DNA of 64,000 nt from Rhodoferax ferrireducens (GTDB lineage Bacteria > Pseudomonadota > Gammaproteobacteria > Burkholderiales > Burkholderiaceae_C), in NCBI RefSeq assembly GCF_003347515.1, contig NZ_QEII01000312.1, forward strand, positions 1-64,000. Direction: 5' to 3'. How positions within the stretch are numbered: the stretch's first letter is position 1; every line of letters starts with the position of its first letter. The position numbers and the translations under genes were made by a program. Below, in pieces: positions 1 to 7,465 of this stretch. The notes under the pieces were generated by a model. The model had not been told where the DNA came from and did no database searches. It saw nothing but the letters and a program-made list of their open reading frames with translations.

Positions 1-912
1 GCGGGTGCGAATAACACGACAGCTGGCACGGTGGCCATCAACGGTTCATTGGGCAGCGCCACGATCACGATTGCCGTCAATAGCACCGCCCAAGCCAATA
101 CCGCCTTGATCAATGCCCAAAAGGCGATTACGGGTGTGACGGCGACAGCGCAGACGGATGTCAGCTTGACATTTGCTACCGCAGGCTCCTACAGCCTGAC
201 GCTTCAATCAGATAACACGACCACGCAGGCCATTTCCTTCTCCCTGTCGGCCACCGGCACTGCGGACGGTCTCTCGGCCGCAGTCTCGGCCATTAACGAC
301 CAGTCGTCCAAGACCGGCGTCACGGCCGCCTTGAATACGGCCGGTACGGCAGTGGTGTTGACCAACGCCGCCGGTAACGACATTACCGTGTCGGACACGG
401 CGGTGGCGAATGCGGGCAATGTGACTGTGCAGAAACTCAACAGCGCCGGCGCCGCATCTGGAGGTTCAGCTGTGCTGACGGCTGACGTTACCGCGGCGAG
501 CGCAACTACGGTCGGCTATATCACCCTCGATTCCGAGAAATCGTTTGCCACCGACACCACTACCACGAACGCATTTACAGACGCGGGCTCAACACTCAAC
601 AAAGTGTCTGATCTGGATGTCACGACCTTTAGCAATGCAACGAATGCCCTCAAGACGGTTGACTCCGCGCTGGCCTTCATCAGCGGAGAACGGGCCAAAC
701 TGGGCGCTCTGCAATCCCGTTTTGAGACCACCATTTCCAATTTGCAGGTGACATCGGAGAACCTGTCCGCCTCGCGCTCACGGATCCAGGATGCTGACTT
801 CGCCATGGAAACTGCCAACCTGTCGCGTGCCCAGATTCTGCAACAAGCCGGTACCGCCATGGTGGCGCAGGCCAACCAGATTCCACAAGGCGTATTGGCC
901 TTGCTGAAGTAG
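1..912 (+). CDS. fliC: Flagellin, C-terminal part (5' end outside window)
   Basis: This is the structural subunit of the flagellar filament. The reading frame is open from base 1, so the conserved N-terminal D0/D1 helices lie upstream of the window. What is visible is a Thr/Ser/Ala-rich variable central domain (roughly the first 180 residues seen) followed by the conserved C-terminal D1/D0 helices. These contain LGALQSRFE, SENLSASRSRIQDADFA and a tail ending QGVLALLK, all typical of flagellins. The Ser/Thr-rich surface domain is the kind of region that is O-glycosylated in other bacteria, and the neighbouring opposite-strand operon looks like a sugar-modification locus. A rho-independent terminator follows the stop. 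Identification is firm; the glycosylation is inferred. Confidence 0.95.
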   Translation, partial: AGANNTTAGTVAINGSLGSATITIAVNSTAQANTALINAQKAITGVTATAQTDVSLTFATAGSYSLTLQSDNTTTQAISFSLSATGTADGLSAAVSAINDQSSKTGVTAALNTAGTAVVLTNAAGNDITVSDTAVANAGNVTVQKLNSAGAASGGSAVLTADVTAASATTVGYITLDSEKSFATDTTTTNAFTDAGSTLNKVSDLDVTTFSNATNALKTVDSALAFISGERAKLGALQSRFETTISNLQVTSENLSASRSRIQDADFAMETANLSRAQILQQAGTAMVAQANQIPQGVLALLK

Positions 913-952
913 TACCTTGTCCGACTCGCAAACCAGGGTTTGCAGTACCTCA

Positions 953-980
953 ACCCCGCGTCAGCGGGGGTTTTCTTTTG
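953..980 (+). terminator. Rho-independent terminator after flagellin gene
   Basis: CCCCGC (954-959) and GCGGGG (964-969) form a stem with loop GTCA, followed by a T-rich run. It lies about 40 bases after the flagellin stop, as expected for a highly expressed monocistronic fliC. Confidence 0.85.
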
Positions 981-1012
981 AAGGTGCGTCTATTGCTCCG
1001 CAATCGTCCGTG

Positions 1013-1780
1013 TCACACCCGCTTTAACCAGGCCCCGGGCCAGTGCGTAATATTCTGATCCAGTGCGCTCTCATTGAAGGGCCATACGGGCTGCTCGATC
1101 ACGAACTCTGGATGCTTGACGCAGAAGTCCCGCGCGGCAAAGGTCGGGTTGTCGGTCGTCCAGCCTGGCGTGCCACGCGGCACGTCGGCCAAGTCGTGCA
1201 TGATGCCGTCGGTTGCCACAATGTAAGAGCCCAGCGTGACCATATCGCCATAGGCTTCCAGTTCGTCATGCACGTGGGCATACGTGTGGTTTGAATCAAG
1301 GATGACCAACACCGTCTCGCCCGGTTTTACCAGCGATTTGACTTGCGCCACGATGTCCGGTGCCGTGGAGCTGCCCTCAATCAAAGTGATGCGGTCACTT
1401 AAAGGATGCGACTCTATGGCCACCCGGTTGTGGGCGCGGATTTCGATGTCGATACCGACCACGCGCCCCTTTTCCATCGATTTACACAGGCTTGAGTAAA
1501 AGATGAGAGAGCCGCCGTGGGCCACACCGGTCTCAATAATCACATCAGGCTTCAGTCTGAAAATCACCTCCTGCATCCGGATCATGTCTTCCGGCAACTG
1601 AATCACGGGGCGGCCCATCCAGCTGAAGGTGTATTGATATTTCTGGTTCCAGCCCACGCGCACCCACTGGCGGGAGACCGCTTCGAAGGCCTCTTTGGAA
1701 TACAAATCCAGCGTTCTGGTTTGCCCCTCTTCATCTAGGGTCAGTGTGTTGGTGTCGGTATCCAGGATAAGTTTCATCAT
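1013..1780 (-). CDS. CmcI-like (cephalosporin hydroxylase family) methyltransferase
   Basis: This 255-residue protein resembles the cephalosporin hydroxylase/CmcI family, SAM-dependent enzymes that include sugar O-methyltransferases. Visible motifs are the SAM-binding loop ETGVAHGGSL, the acidic strand end GIDIEIR and the metal-site-like segment LDSNHTYAHV. The start is the ATG at 1780, which overlaps the preceding stop as ATGA; a longer TTG start at 1789 is less likely. It is the last gene of the coupled sugar operon, so an O-methylation or other late tailoring of a flagellin glycan is the best guess. The true substrate is unknown and a hydroxylase role cannot be excluded. Confidence 0.75.
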   Translation of the reverse strand: MMKLILDTDTNTLTLDEEGQTRTLDLYSKEAFEAVSRQWVRVGWNQKYQYTFSWMGRPVIQLPEDMIRMQEVIFRLKPDVIIETGVAHGGSLIFYSSLCKSMEKGRVVGIDIEIRAHNRVAIESHPLSDRITLIEGSSTAPDIVAQVKSLVKPGETVLVILDSNHTYAHVHDELEAYGDMVTLGSYIVATDGIMHDLADVPRGTPGWTTDNPTFAARDFCVKHPEFVIEQPVWPFNESALDQNITHWPGAWLKRV

Positions 1781-2949
1781 TCGCTCCAATCAATCAAATC
1801 GAGTTCAATGCCAGCCTCGGCCAGCAACCGCTGGTTTTCTTCACGGTAATTCGGATTCATCAGCACCGCACGCTTGACGCCGCGCCGCGACAAATCAGCT
1901 GGCGCGACGATGGGATGACCGGTGCCGGGGATGTAGCCCCCCTGCTTGTTGGGATTCAAATCCACCACGCAATCAATCAGGACGCCATCTGGATCGACCA
2001 GGTTGGCGAAGGTGGCGCCCTTGGCGCCAGCCCCCCACAAAGCCACGTTTCCATGGCCCTTGAGTTCGTGCAGCTTGTACAGCCATTTTTGCCGCAGGAT
2101 GGCTTCATCGGCTCCATAGGCTTGGGCCAGCGCTGCCGTTCCGGAAAGATTTTCAGCCAGGGCCAAGGGGGCACAGCCTAACCTGGCCTCCAGCCACAGA
2201 TACTGCCCGCCAAAGATGTGATCGACGCGTTCCACCGCAAAGCCGGCCCGCGTGAACGCCTCACGCAGTGAGCCCGCGCTAAACAACGAGCAGTGTTCAT
2301 AGAAAAAGTCCCACACCACCCGATTACGCAGAATCCATTCCACACAGGGTGTCTCGAAGAACACGCGGGCATGCGGCGATCGCGCCAGCGCGGCCCGCAC
2401 CGAACGCAGCAGGACCATCGGTTCCGGCACGTGCTCGATCACATGACGGCACACCACGACGTCGGCCACGACATCGGCGCAGGTGTCGTCGTAGTAACAG
2501 CGGCGAAAAGCGAGTCGTCCGCCCAAATCCATGCCCGGCCCGACATAACTCGGGTCAAAGCCAAAACCAGTGTTATTGGAAGCAGGGAAGTTCACCAGCT
2601 TGCGCAGAAACTGGCCTTTGCCGCAACCCACTTCGACGATGGTGCTGTTGCGCACACCCTGCCGGTCCACCAGGTCTTTGACCAATCCATCCAGATACGC
2701 ATCGAAATAGCCCGAACAGGACTGGGTGTTGTCATAGTCTGCGCCATAGGCCAGCCGGGAGAGATCAAAGGCTCGGTTGAAGACAAATCCACAATCCACG
2801 CAGACCACCAAGTCCAGCTCGCCCCGGGTTACCGACCGTGCGGCGCCCTGGCTGGTGACGACAAGATTCTGATGCACGGGTACCTGGCGACGCCAAAGAA
2901 AAGGCTTCAAATGCTCGCCCTGGCACACCGGGCATAGACGAGTCGTCAT
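1777..2949 (-). CDS. Zinc-finger SAM methyltransferase, sugar C-methyltransferase-like
   Basis: This 390-residue protein has the three-part layout of NovU/TylCIII/TcaB9 sugar C-methyltransferases. An N-terminal zinc-binding segment (CPVC near residue 6 and CVDC about 45 residues later) is followed by a Rossmann methyltransferase core with the SAM loop VEVGCGKGQFL, and a C-terminal domain containing ALWGAGAKGATF and DLNPNKQGGYIPG. The catalytic motif usually seen as YHEHFSY is altered here to YEHCSLF, so its chemistry may differ from the classic enzyme two genes upstream. The start at 2949 follows GGGAGG and overlaps the upstream stop as ATGA. It sits between the ketoreductase and the CmcI-like gene. 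The family call is good; the substrate is inferred from context. Confidence 0.8.
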   Translation of the reverse strand: MTTRLCPVCQGEHLKPFLWRRQVPVHQNLVVTSQGAARSVTRGELDLVVCVDCGFVFNRAFDLSRLAYGADYDNTQSCSGYFDAYLDGLVKDLVDRQGVRNSTIVEVGCGKGQFLRKLVNFPASNNTGFGFDPSYVGPGMDLGGRLAFRRCYYDDTCADVVADVVVCRHVIEHVPEPMVLLRSVRAALARSPHARVFFETPCVEWILRNRVVWDFFYEHCSLFSAGSLREAFTRAGFAVERVDHIFGGQYLWLEARLGCAPLALAENLSGTAALAQAYGADEAILRQKWLYKLHELKGHGNVALWGAGAKGATFANLVDPDGVLIDCVVDLNPNKQGGYIPGTGHPIVAPADLSRRGVKRAVLMNPNYREENQRLLAEAGIELDLIDWSE

Positions 2950-3833
2950 GGTTGCACCTCCCGTACTGTTCGTTCCCATCCCTGCACCAGGGACATGGCC
3001 GGCTGCCAGTCCAATGACTGTAGCTTGCGACTCTCGCCCACCAGCAAGAGGGGTTCATCCGGCCGCTCTGTCGTCAAACCCAACACAGCCTGCGGATCAG
3101 CATCCAACAGTCGCGCCAGGTCACGCACCACATCGGCCAACTGCACGGGCTGCCCGGAACTGATGTTGTAAGCCCCGTGGGCACCACGGCGCAGCAAGGT
3201 AAGCAACCCTTCCGCCACGTCGGAAGCATGCAAAAAATCCCGGTACGCGAAGGCATTGATGCCGAAAGGCGGGCGTTTTCCTCGAAACACGTCAATCAGG
3301 GAAGGAATGAGCCGAGGGCTGGCTTCGCCGTTGCCAAAAGGCAGAAACACCCGCCCCCAGGCACACGGCACGTGGTACTGAGCGCATACCGCCATCACCA
3401 ACCGCCGTGCCGCATCCTTGGCCGTGCCGTAGAGCGTGGCCGGGTTCAGAGGCGTGCAGTCTTCGCGACAATAACCATACGACCAGTCGTATTCAGCGCA
3501 GGTGCCGGCAACCACCACCTGCTGCCCCCCGGTTTGGCAAAACGCCTCGACCAGTCGGATCGTGGCGTCCACCCAACGCAAATTCAAAGGCGAGGTCCAG
3601 TATTGGCCGTGTTCGGCATACCAGGCCAGATGCAGGAGGTGAGTAGCACCTGAAGCCTGAGTCAGCGTCGCAAGGTCCGGGCTGGCCAATATATCCGCCT
3701 CAATGAAGTCTGCAAACGCACTGTCGGGTGCGCGGGTGCGCCCCAGCATGACCGTGTCGACACCCTGACGGCGCAGATGGTCCAGCACATAGCGCCCCAG
3801 AAATCCACTCGCGCCGGTTAGCAGGACCCTCAT
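2946..3833 (-). CDS. NAD-dependent epimerase/dehydratase family sugar 4-ketoreductase
   Basis: This extended short-chain dehydrogenase of 295 residues starts with the nucleotide-binding motif LLTGASGFLGRYV. It carries the catalytic Tyr-Lys pair in LYGTAKDAA and a Ser/Thr position in AGTCAEYDW. Enzymes of this type act on nucleotide sugars as epimerases, dehydratases or 4-ketoreductases. In an operon already holding a 4,6-dehydratase and a C-methyltransferase, the missing step is reduction of the C4 ketone, as NovS does in noviose synthesis. The ATG at 3833 gives an ATGA overlap with the upstream gene and places the Rossmann motif at the N terminus; earlier in-frame starts would add an unrelated extension. 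The reductase role is inferred. Confidence 0.8.
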   Translation of the reverse strand: MRVLLTGASGFLGRYVLDHLRRQGVDTVMLGRTRAPDSAFADFIEADILASPDLATLTQASGATHLLHLAWYAEHGQYWTSPLNLRWVDATIRLVEAFCQTGGQQVVVAGTCAEYDWSYGYCREDCTPLNPATLYGTAKDAARRLVMAVCAQYHVPCAWGRVFLPFGNGEASPRLIPSLIDVFRGKRPPFGINAFAYRDFLHASDVAEGLLTLLRRGAHGAYNISSGQPVQLADVVRDLARLLDADPQAVLGLTTERPDEPLLLVGESRKLQSLDWQPAMSLVQGWERTVREVQP

Positions 3834-5083
3834 TCGGACAATCCCGGTGCAATGGCAAGCGTTGGCACCGCTGTCACAAACTGTGCGCCCCAAGCTTGCG
3901 CGTAGGCGAGTTGGGCCATGACCTCCTGGCGCAAATTCCACGGCAGGATCAGGATGTAATCCGGCTTGTGCACCTTCAGGTGTGCCTCATCGACGATAGG
4001 GATACGGCTGCCTGGCATGAACTTGCCCTGCTTGGCCGGATTCCTGTCCACCACATAGGGCACCAAGTCTGGACGCACACCGGCAAAGTTCAGCAAAGTG
4101 TTGCCCTTGGCCGCGGCACCATAAGCGGCGACCTTGAGCCCCCGAGCTTGGGCGCTCAACAAAAATAAGAGCAGCTCACGCTTGATACGTATGGCCTGGG
4201 TCTGGAAATCGCTATAAAAATCGGATCGACTCACGCCGGCTTCTGTTTCGCGCGCCAGCAGTTGAGCCACGCGCGCATGTACCGCTTCAGCCAGCGGGCC
4301 AGCCACGCCGTCACTGCGGCGGGCCCATACGCGCAGGCTACCGCCGTGCGTCGGCAGCTCTTGTACATCGAACACCGTCAAACCGTTGGCGGCAAAGATG
4401 CGCTGCACCGCCGTAAGCGACAAATACGAGAAATGCTCGTGGTACAGCGTGTCAAACTGGCACTGCTGCACCAGCTGCAGCAGATGCGGGAACTCAAACG
4501 TGGCCACGCCCTGCGGTTTGAGCAGCACGGCAAAGCCAGCCACGAAGTCGTTGATATCGGGCACGTGGGCCAGCACGTTGTTGGCCGTGGTCAAGTCCGC
4601 CGCCTGACCCTGCGCCACCAAGTCATGCGCCAGCGCCACGCCAAAAAAACGTTCAACCACGGCCAGCCCCTTGGCGCGGGCAGCAGCGGCCGTACTGGCT
4701 GTCGGCTCAATGCCCAGGCAGGGAATGCCGCGCTGGGCCACGTACTGGAGCAAGTAGCCGTCGTTGGCGGCGACCTCCACCACATGGCTGTGCGCGCCCA
4801 ATGCAAAGCGCTGCGCCATGTCAGCCACGTAGGCTTGCGCATGGGCCAGCCAGCTGCTGGCGTAGGAGCTGAAATAGGCGTAGTCGGCATCAAACAGTTC
4901 GTGCGCCTGGGCAAAGTCTTCCGTTTGCACCAGCCAGCAGTTTTCACAAACCAACACCCGCAGCGGGTACCAGCGCTCGGGCGCGTGCAGGGCATCTTGG
5001 CTCAGATAGGCGTTGGACGGGGGTGCCGTGCCCAAGTCGGCCAGCGACAGCGTCACAGTGCAGGCGCAGTGTCGACACTTCAT
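3830..5083 (-). CDS. NovU/TylCIII-type nucleotide-sugar C-methyltransferase
   Basis: This 417-residue protein matches the family that methylates a carbon of 4-keto-6-deoxy nucleotide sugars using SAM. The N-terminal zinc finger (CRHC at residues 3-6 and CENC near residue 47) and the phrase LADLGTAPPSNAYL are characteristic. The SAM loop VEVAANDGYLL and the active-site motif YHEHFSYLSL are intact. The C-terminal domain has AAYGAAAKGNTLLN and VDRNPAKQGKFMPG. Relatives methylate C3 (TylCIII, TcaB9) or C5 (NovU), and sequence alone does not tell me which. The start gives an ATGA overlap with the epimerase gene. It provides the branch-forming step of the proposed flagellin sugar. Confidence 0.88.
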   Translation of the reverse strand: MKCRHCACTVTLSLADLGTAPPSNAYLSQDALHAPERWYPLRVLVCENCWLVQTEDFAQAHELFDADYAYFSSYASSWLAHAQAYVADMAQRFALGAHSHVVEVAANDGYLLQYVAQRGIPCLGIEPTASTAAAARAKGLAVVERFFGVALAHDLVAQGQAADLTTANNVLAHVPDINDFVAGFAVLLKPQGVATFEFPHLLQLVQQCQFDTLYHEHFSYLSLTAVQRIFAANGLTVFDVQELPTHGGSLRVWARRSDGVAGPLAEAVHARVAQLLARETEAGVSRSDFYSDFQTQAIRIKRELLLFLLSAQARGLKVAAYGAAAKGNTLLNFAGVRPDLVPYVVDRNPAKQGKFMPGSRIPIVDEAHLKVHKPDYILILPWNLRQEVMAQLAYAQAWGAQFVTAVPTLAIAPGLSE

Positions 5084-5640
5084 GGCGCAATTCCTTCATA
5101 GTGGATGCCAAGCAGCGCATGGGATCGGTCGCGCGCTGAGCGCTCCAGCACCGGCAGCGGCCAGGCAATGGCCAGACGCGCATCCAGCGCATCCAGGCCA
5201 CCCTCGCACGCCGGCACATGGGGCGCAGAGTGGCAATACAACAGTTCGACGTCGTCACTGAGCGCCTGGAAGCCATGCGCAAAGCCTTGAGGGATCAACA
5301 GGGCGCAACCGTTCCCGGCCGACAGGGGCTCGGCATGCCAGCGCAAAAAGGTGGGCGAACCAGCGCGCAAGTCTACGGCCACGTCCCACACTTGGCCACG
5401 GATGCAGCTCACGAGCTTGACCTCCGCGTGCGGTGGCTTTTGAAAATGCAGGCCGCGCACCGTGCCGCGCCGGGCCGTGTGGGTGTGGTTGATTTGGGCG
5501 ATGGGGTAGGTCCAGCCTGCATCGGCGAGTTCTTCAGCGCAAAACAGCCGCGACAAGCACCCACGCGCGTCGCCCAGGCGCTGACGTTCGATGCGCTGGA
5601 GGCCCGCCAGCGGAAGGGCGGTGATGGTGAAGCGGCTCAT
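5080..5640 (-). CDS. dTDP-4-dehydrorhamnose 3,5-epimerase family protein (RfbC/NovW-like)
   Basis: This 186-residue cupin-fold epimerase would invert C3 and/or C5 of a 4-keto-6-deoxy sugar nucleotide. Family signatures are RGCLSRLFC near the N terminus, the catalytic-histidine segment TVRGLHFQKPPHAE followed by KLVSCIRGQVWDVAVDLR, and IPQGFAHGFQALSDD. The region after LLYCHSAPHVP corresponds to the tyrosine-containing lid. Since its operon makes CDP-activated sugar, its natural substrate is probably CDP-4-keto-6-deoxyglucose rather than the dTDP form. The ATG at 5640 overlaps the rfbG stop as ATGA; upstream in-frame sequence is unlike the family. Confidence 0.85.
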   Translation of the reverse strand: MSRFTITALPLAGLQRIERQRLGDARGCLSRLFCAEELADAGWTYPIAQINHTHTARRGTVRGLHFQKPPHAEVKLVSCIRGQVWDVAVDLRAGSPTFLRWHAEPLSAGNGCALLIPQGFAHGFQALSDDVELLYCHSAPHVPACEGGLDALDARLAIAWPLPVLERSARDRSHALLGIHYEGIAP

Positions 5641-6695
5641 GTCAGCGCTTCGTATTGCGCAATGTCCGCCTCGCACAACAAGCGGGCATCGGCCCCCGCG
5701 TGTTGTGCCCGGTACCAAGCCATGGTTCGATACACGGCCTCGGCCAGTGACCAGCACGGCTGCACCCCAAGTACCGAGCGAGCCTTGGCGGTCTCCAGTG
5801 CCAGCCAGCCGGCTTCGTGCGGCTTATCGCTATTATTTTCATAGCTTACTTCGCTATATTCATGGGGGCTAGACGCTAATTTAACCACTTTCCCCACAGA
5901 GGCAACCTCGTGCGAGTGCGGCCCCAGGTTGTAGGCCCCCGCCAGCGCGGGCTGATCCCAAAGCTGGCGGGCCAGCGCCAGGTAACCCGCCAATGGCTCC
6001 AACACATGCTGCCAGGGTCGCGTGGCCTGCGGATGGCGGATCAGCAAAGGTCGCCCGCTCTGCCATGCACGCACGGCGTCGGGTATCAGGCGATCCTCGG
6101 ACCAATCCCCACCACCGATGACGTTTCCGGCTCTGGCGCTCGCCACGGCAACACCAGCCGTTCCCAAATAAGAAGCACGATAGCTGGCGATGACGAGCTC
6201 AGTGGCCGCCTTGCTGGCGCTATAGGGGTCGTGACCACCCAGTGCGTCGTCCTCCCGGTACGGGTAGTGCCACTCACGATTTTGATAGACCTTGTCGGTG
6301 GTCACCGCCACCACGACGCGCGCACTGTCAACATCACGCAGCGCATCGAGCAGATTGGCCGTGCCCATCACGTTGGTGCCAAAGGTCTCCAGAGGCCGCT
6401 GGTAGCTCGCGCGCACCAAAGCCTGGGCCGCCAGGTGCAGCACAATCTCGGGGCGGGCAGCGCGCATCAGTGACTTGAGTGCCTGTGCGTCGCGAATGTC
6501 GCAAGTATGGCTAGGCATCCACGGCTTGGTACCCAGCAGCGCAAACAAGCTGGGTTGCGTAGCAGGCGGCAGCGCGATACCAGTCACCTCTGCCCCCAGG
6601 CGTTGCAGCCATAAGGCCAACCAGGCCCCCTTGAATCCGGTGTGGCCGGTCAACAAGACGCGCTTGCCATGCCAAAAGTCAGCGCGGGGCAACAT
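5637..6695 (-). CDS. rfbG: CDP-glucose 4,6-dehydratase
   Basis: This 352-residue enzyme converts CDP-glucose to CDP-4-keto-6-deoxyglucose. It begins with LPRADFWHGKRVLLTGHTGFKGAWL, in which GHTGFKG is the NAD-binding loop of this subfamily. The catalytic YSASKAA and the TTDKVY segment are present, as are SARAGNVIGGGDW and the substrate-binding ATRPWQHVLEPL. It follows rfbF with a one-base TGATG overlap. A dispersed short repeat (5829-5885) has been absorbed into the coding frame at about residues 270-289, giving an unusual segment with PHEYSEVSYENNSDKP just before the conserved PHEAGWLALETAKAR; the frame stays open, so the enzyme is probably still active. Confidence 0.93.
   Translation of the reverse strand: MLPRADFWHGKRVLLTGHTGFKGAWLALWLQRLGAEVTGIALPPATQPSLFALLGTKPWMPSHTCDIRDAQALKSLMRAARPEIVLHLAAQALVRASYQRPLETFGTNVMGTANLLDALRDVDSARVVVAVTTDKVYQNREWHYPYREDDALGGHDPYSASKAATELVIASYRASYLGTAGVAVASARAGNVIGGGDWSEDRLIPDAVRAWQSGRPLLIRHPQATRPWQHVLEPLAGYLALARQLWDQPALAGAYNLGPHSHEVASVGKVVKLASSPHEYSEVSYENNSDKPHEAGWLALETAKARSVLGVQPCWSLAEAVYRTMAWYRAQHAGADARLLCEADIAQYEALT
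5829..5885 (+). repeat. Short interspersed element, copy 1 (inside rfbG)
   Basis: It contains ATAGCT, then 19 bases, then GGGCTAGA, followed by a T/A-rich tail. The spacing is identical in four other copies in the window. It lies antisense within rfbG and is translated in frame. Confidence 0.75.
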
Positions 6696-7465
6696 CACCA
6701 CACCTTCCACGGGGCAAGCCCTGCCTGCCATAGGTCTTCGAGCATATTCTTCTCACGCAAAGTGTCCATGGGTTGCCAAAAGCCCGTGTGCTCAAATGCC
6801 ATGAGTTGCCCGTCGGCCGCCAGGCCGGCAAGCGGCCCAAGCTCCCAGCTGGTGCTGTCATCGACAATGCGGTCGATGCAACGGGGCGACAGTACGAAGA
6901 AGCCTCCATTGATCAGGCCTCCATCGCCGCGCGGCTTTTCAGTGAACCCCAGGACGTTGGCACCTGTCATTTGAAGAGCCCCGTATCGACCGGGGGGTTG
7001 CACCGCCGTCACGGTCGCCAGCTTGCCATGTTGAGCGTGAAACGCGATAGTGGACGAAATATCAACATCAGACACACCGTCGCCATAGGTGAAGCAAAAA
7101 GCGTCGTCCCCTCTGACATAGTCCGCCACCCGTTTGAGGCGACCGCCCGTCATGGTCTCGTCACCGGTATCCACGAGAGTGACCCGCCAGGGTTCGGCAT
7201 GCTTGTGATGCACCTCCATGCGGTTGTTGGCCATGTCAAAGGTGACGTCCGACATGTGCAGGAAGTAGTTGGCAAAATACTCCTTGATGAGGTAGCCCTT
7301 GTAGCCACAGCAAATGACAAACTCATTGACGCCGTGCGCCGAATACATCTTCAGGATGTGCCACAGTATGGGTTTGCCACCAATTTCGATCATCGGTTTG
7401 GGCTTGAGGTGCGTTTCTTCGCTAATGCGGGTGCCCAAGCCTCCGGCGAGGATGACGGCTTTCAC
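6695..7465 (-). CDS. rfbF: Glucose-1-phosphate cytidylyltransferase
   Basis: This 256-residue nucleotidyltransferase makes CDP-glucose from CTP and glucose-1-phosphate, the committed step to CDP-6-deoxy sugars. The N-terminal activation loop GGLGTRISEET and the PKPMIEIGGKPILWHI segment are diagnostic of RfbF. FCFTYGDGVSDVDI holds the metal-binding aspartate, and WQPMDTLREKNMLEDLW near the end is conserved. It starts with GTG, overlapping the stop of the preceding glycosyltransferase gene as GTGA. Pairing with rfbG commits the pathway to CDP rather than dTDP chemistry. Confidence 0.94.
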   Translation of the reverse strand: MKAVILAGGLGTRISEETHLKPKPMIEIGGKPILWHILKMYSAHGVNEFVICCGYKGYLIKEYFANYFLHMSDVTFDMANNRMEVHHKHAEPWRVTLVDTGDETMTGGRLKRVADYVRGDDAFCFTYGDGVSDVDISSTIAFHAQHGKLATVTAVQPPGRYGALQMTGANVLGFTEKPRGDGGLINGGFFVLSPRCIDRIVDDSTSWELGPLAGLAADGQLMAFEHTGFWQPMDTLREKNMLEDLWQAGLAPWKVW

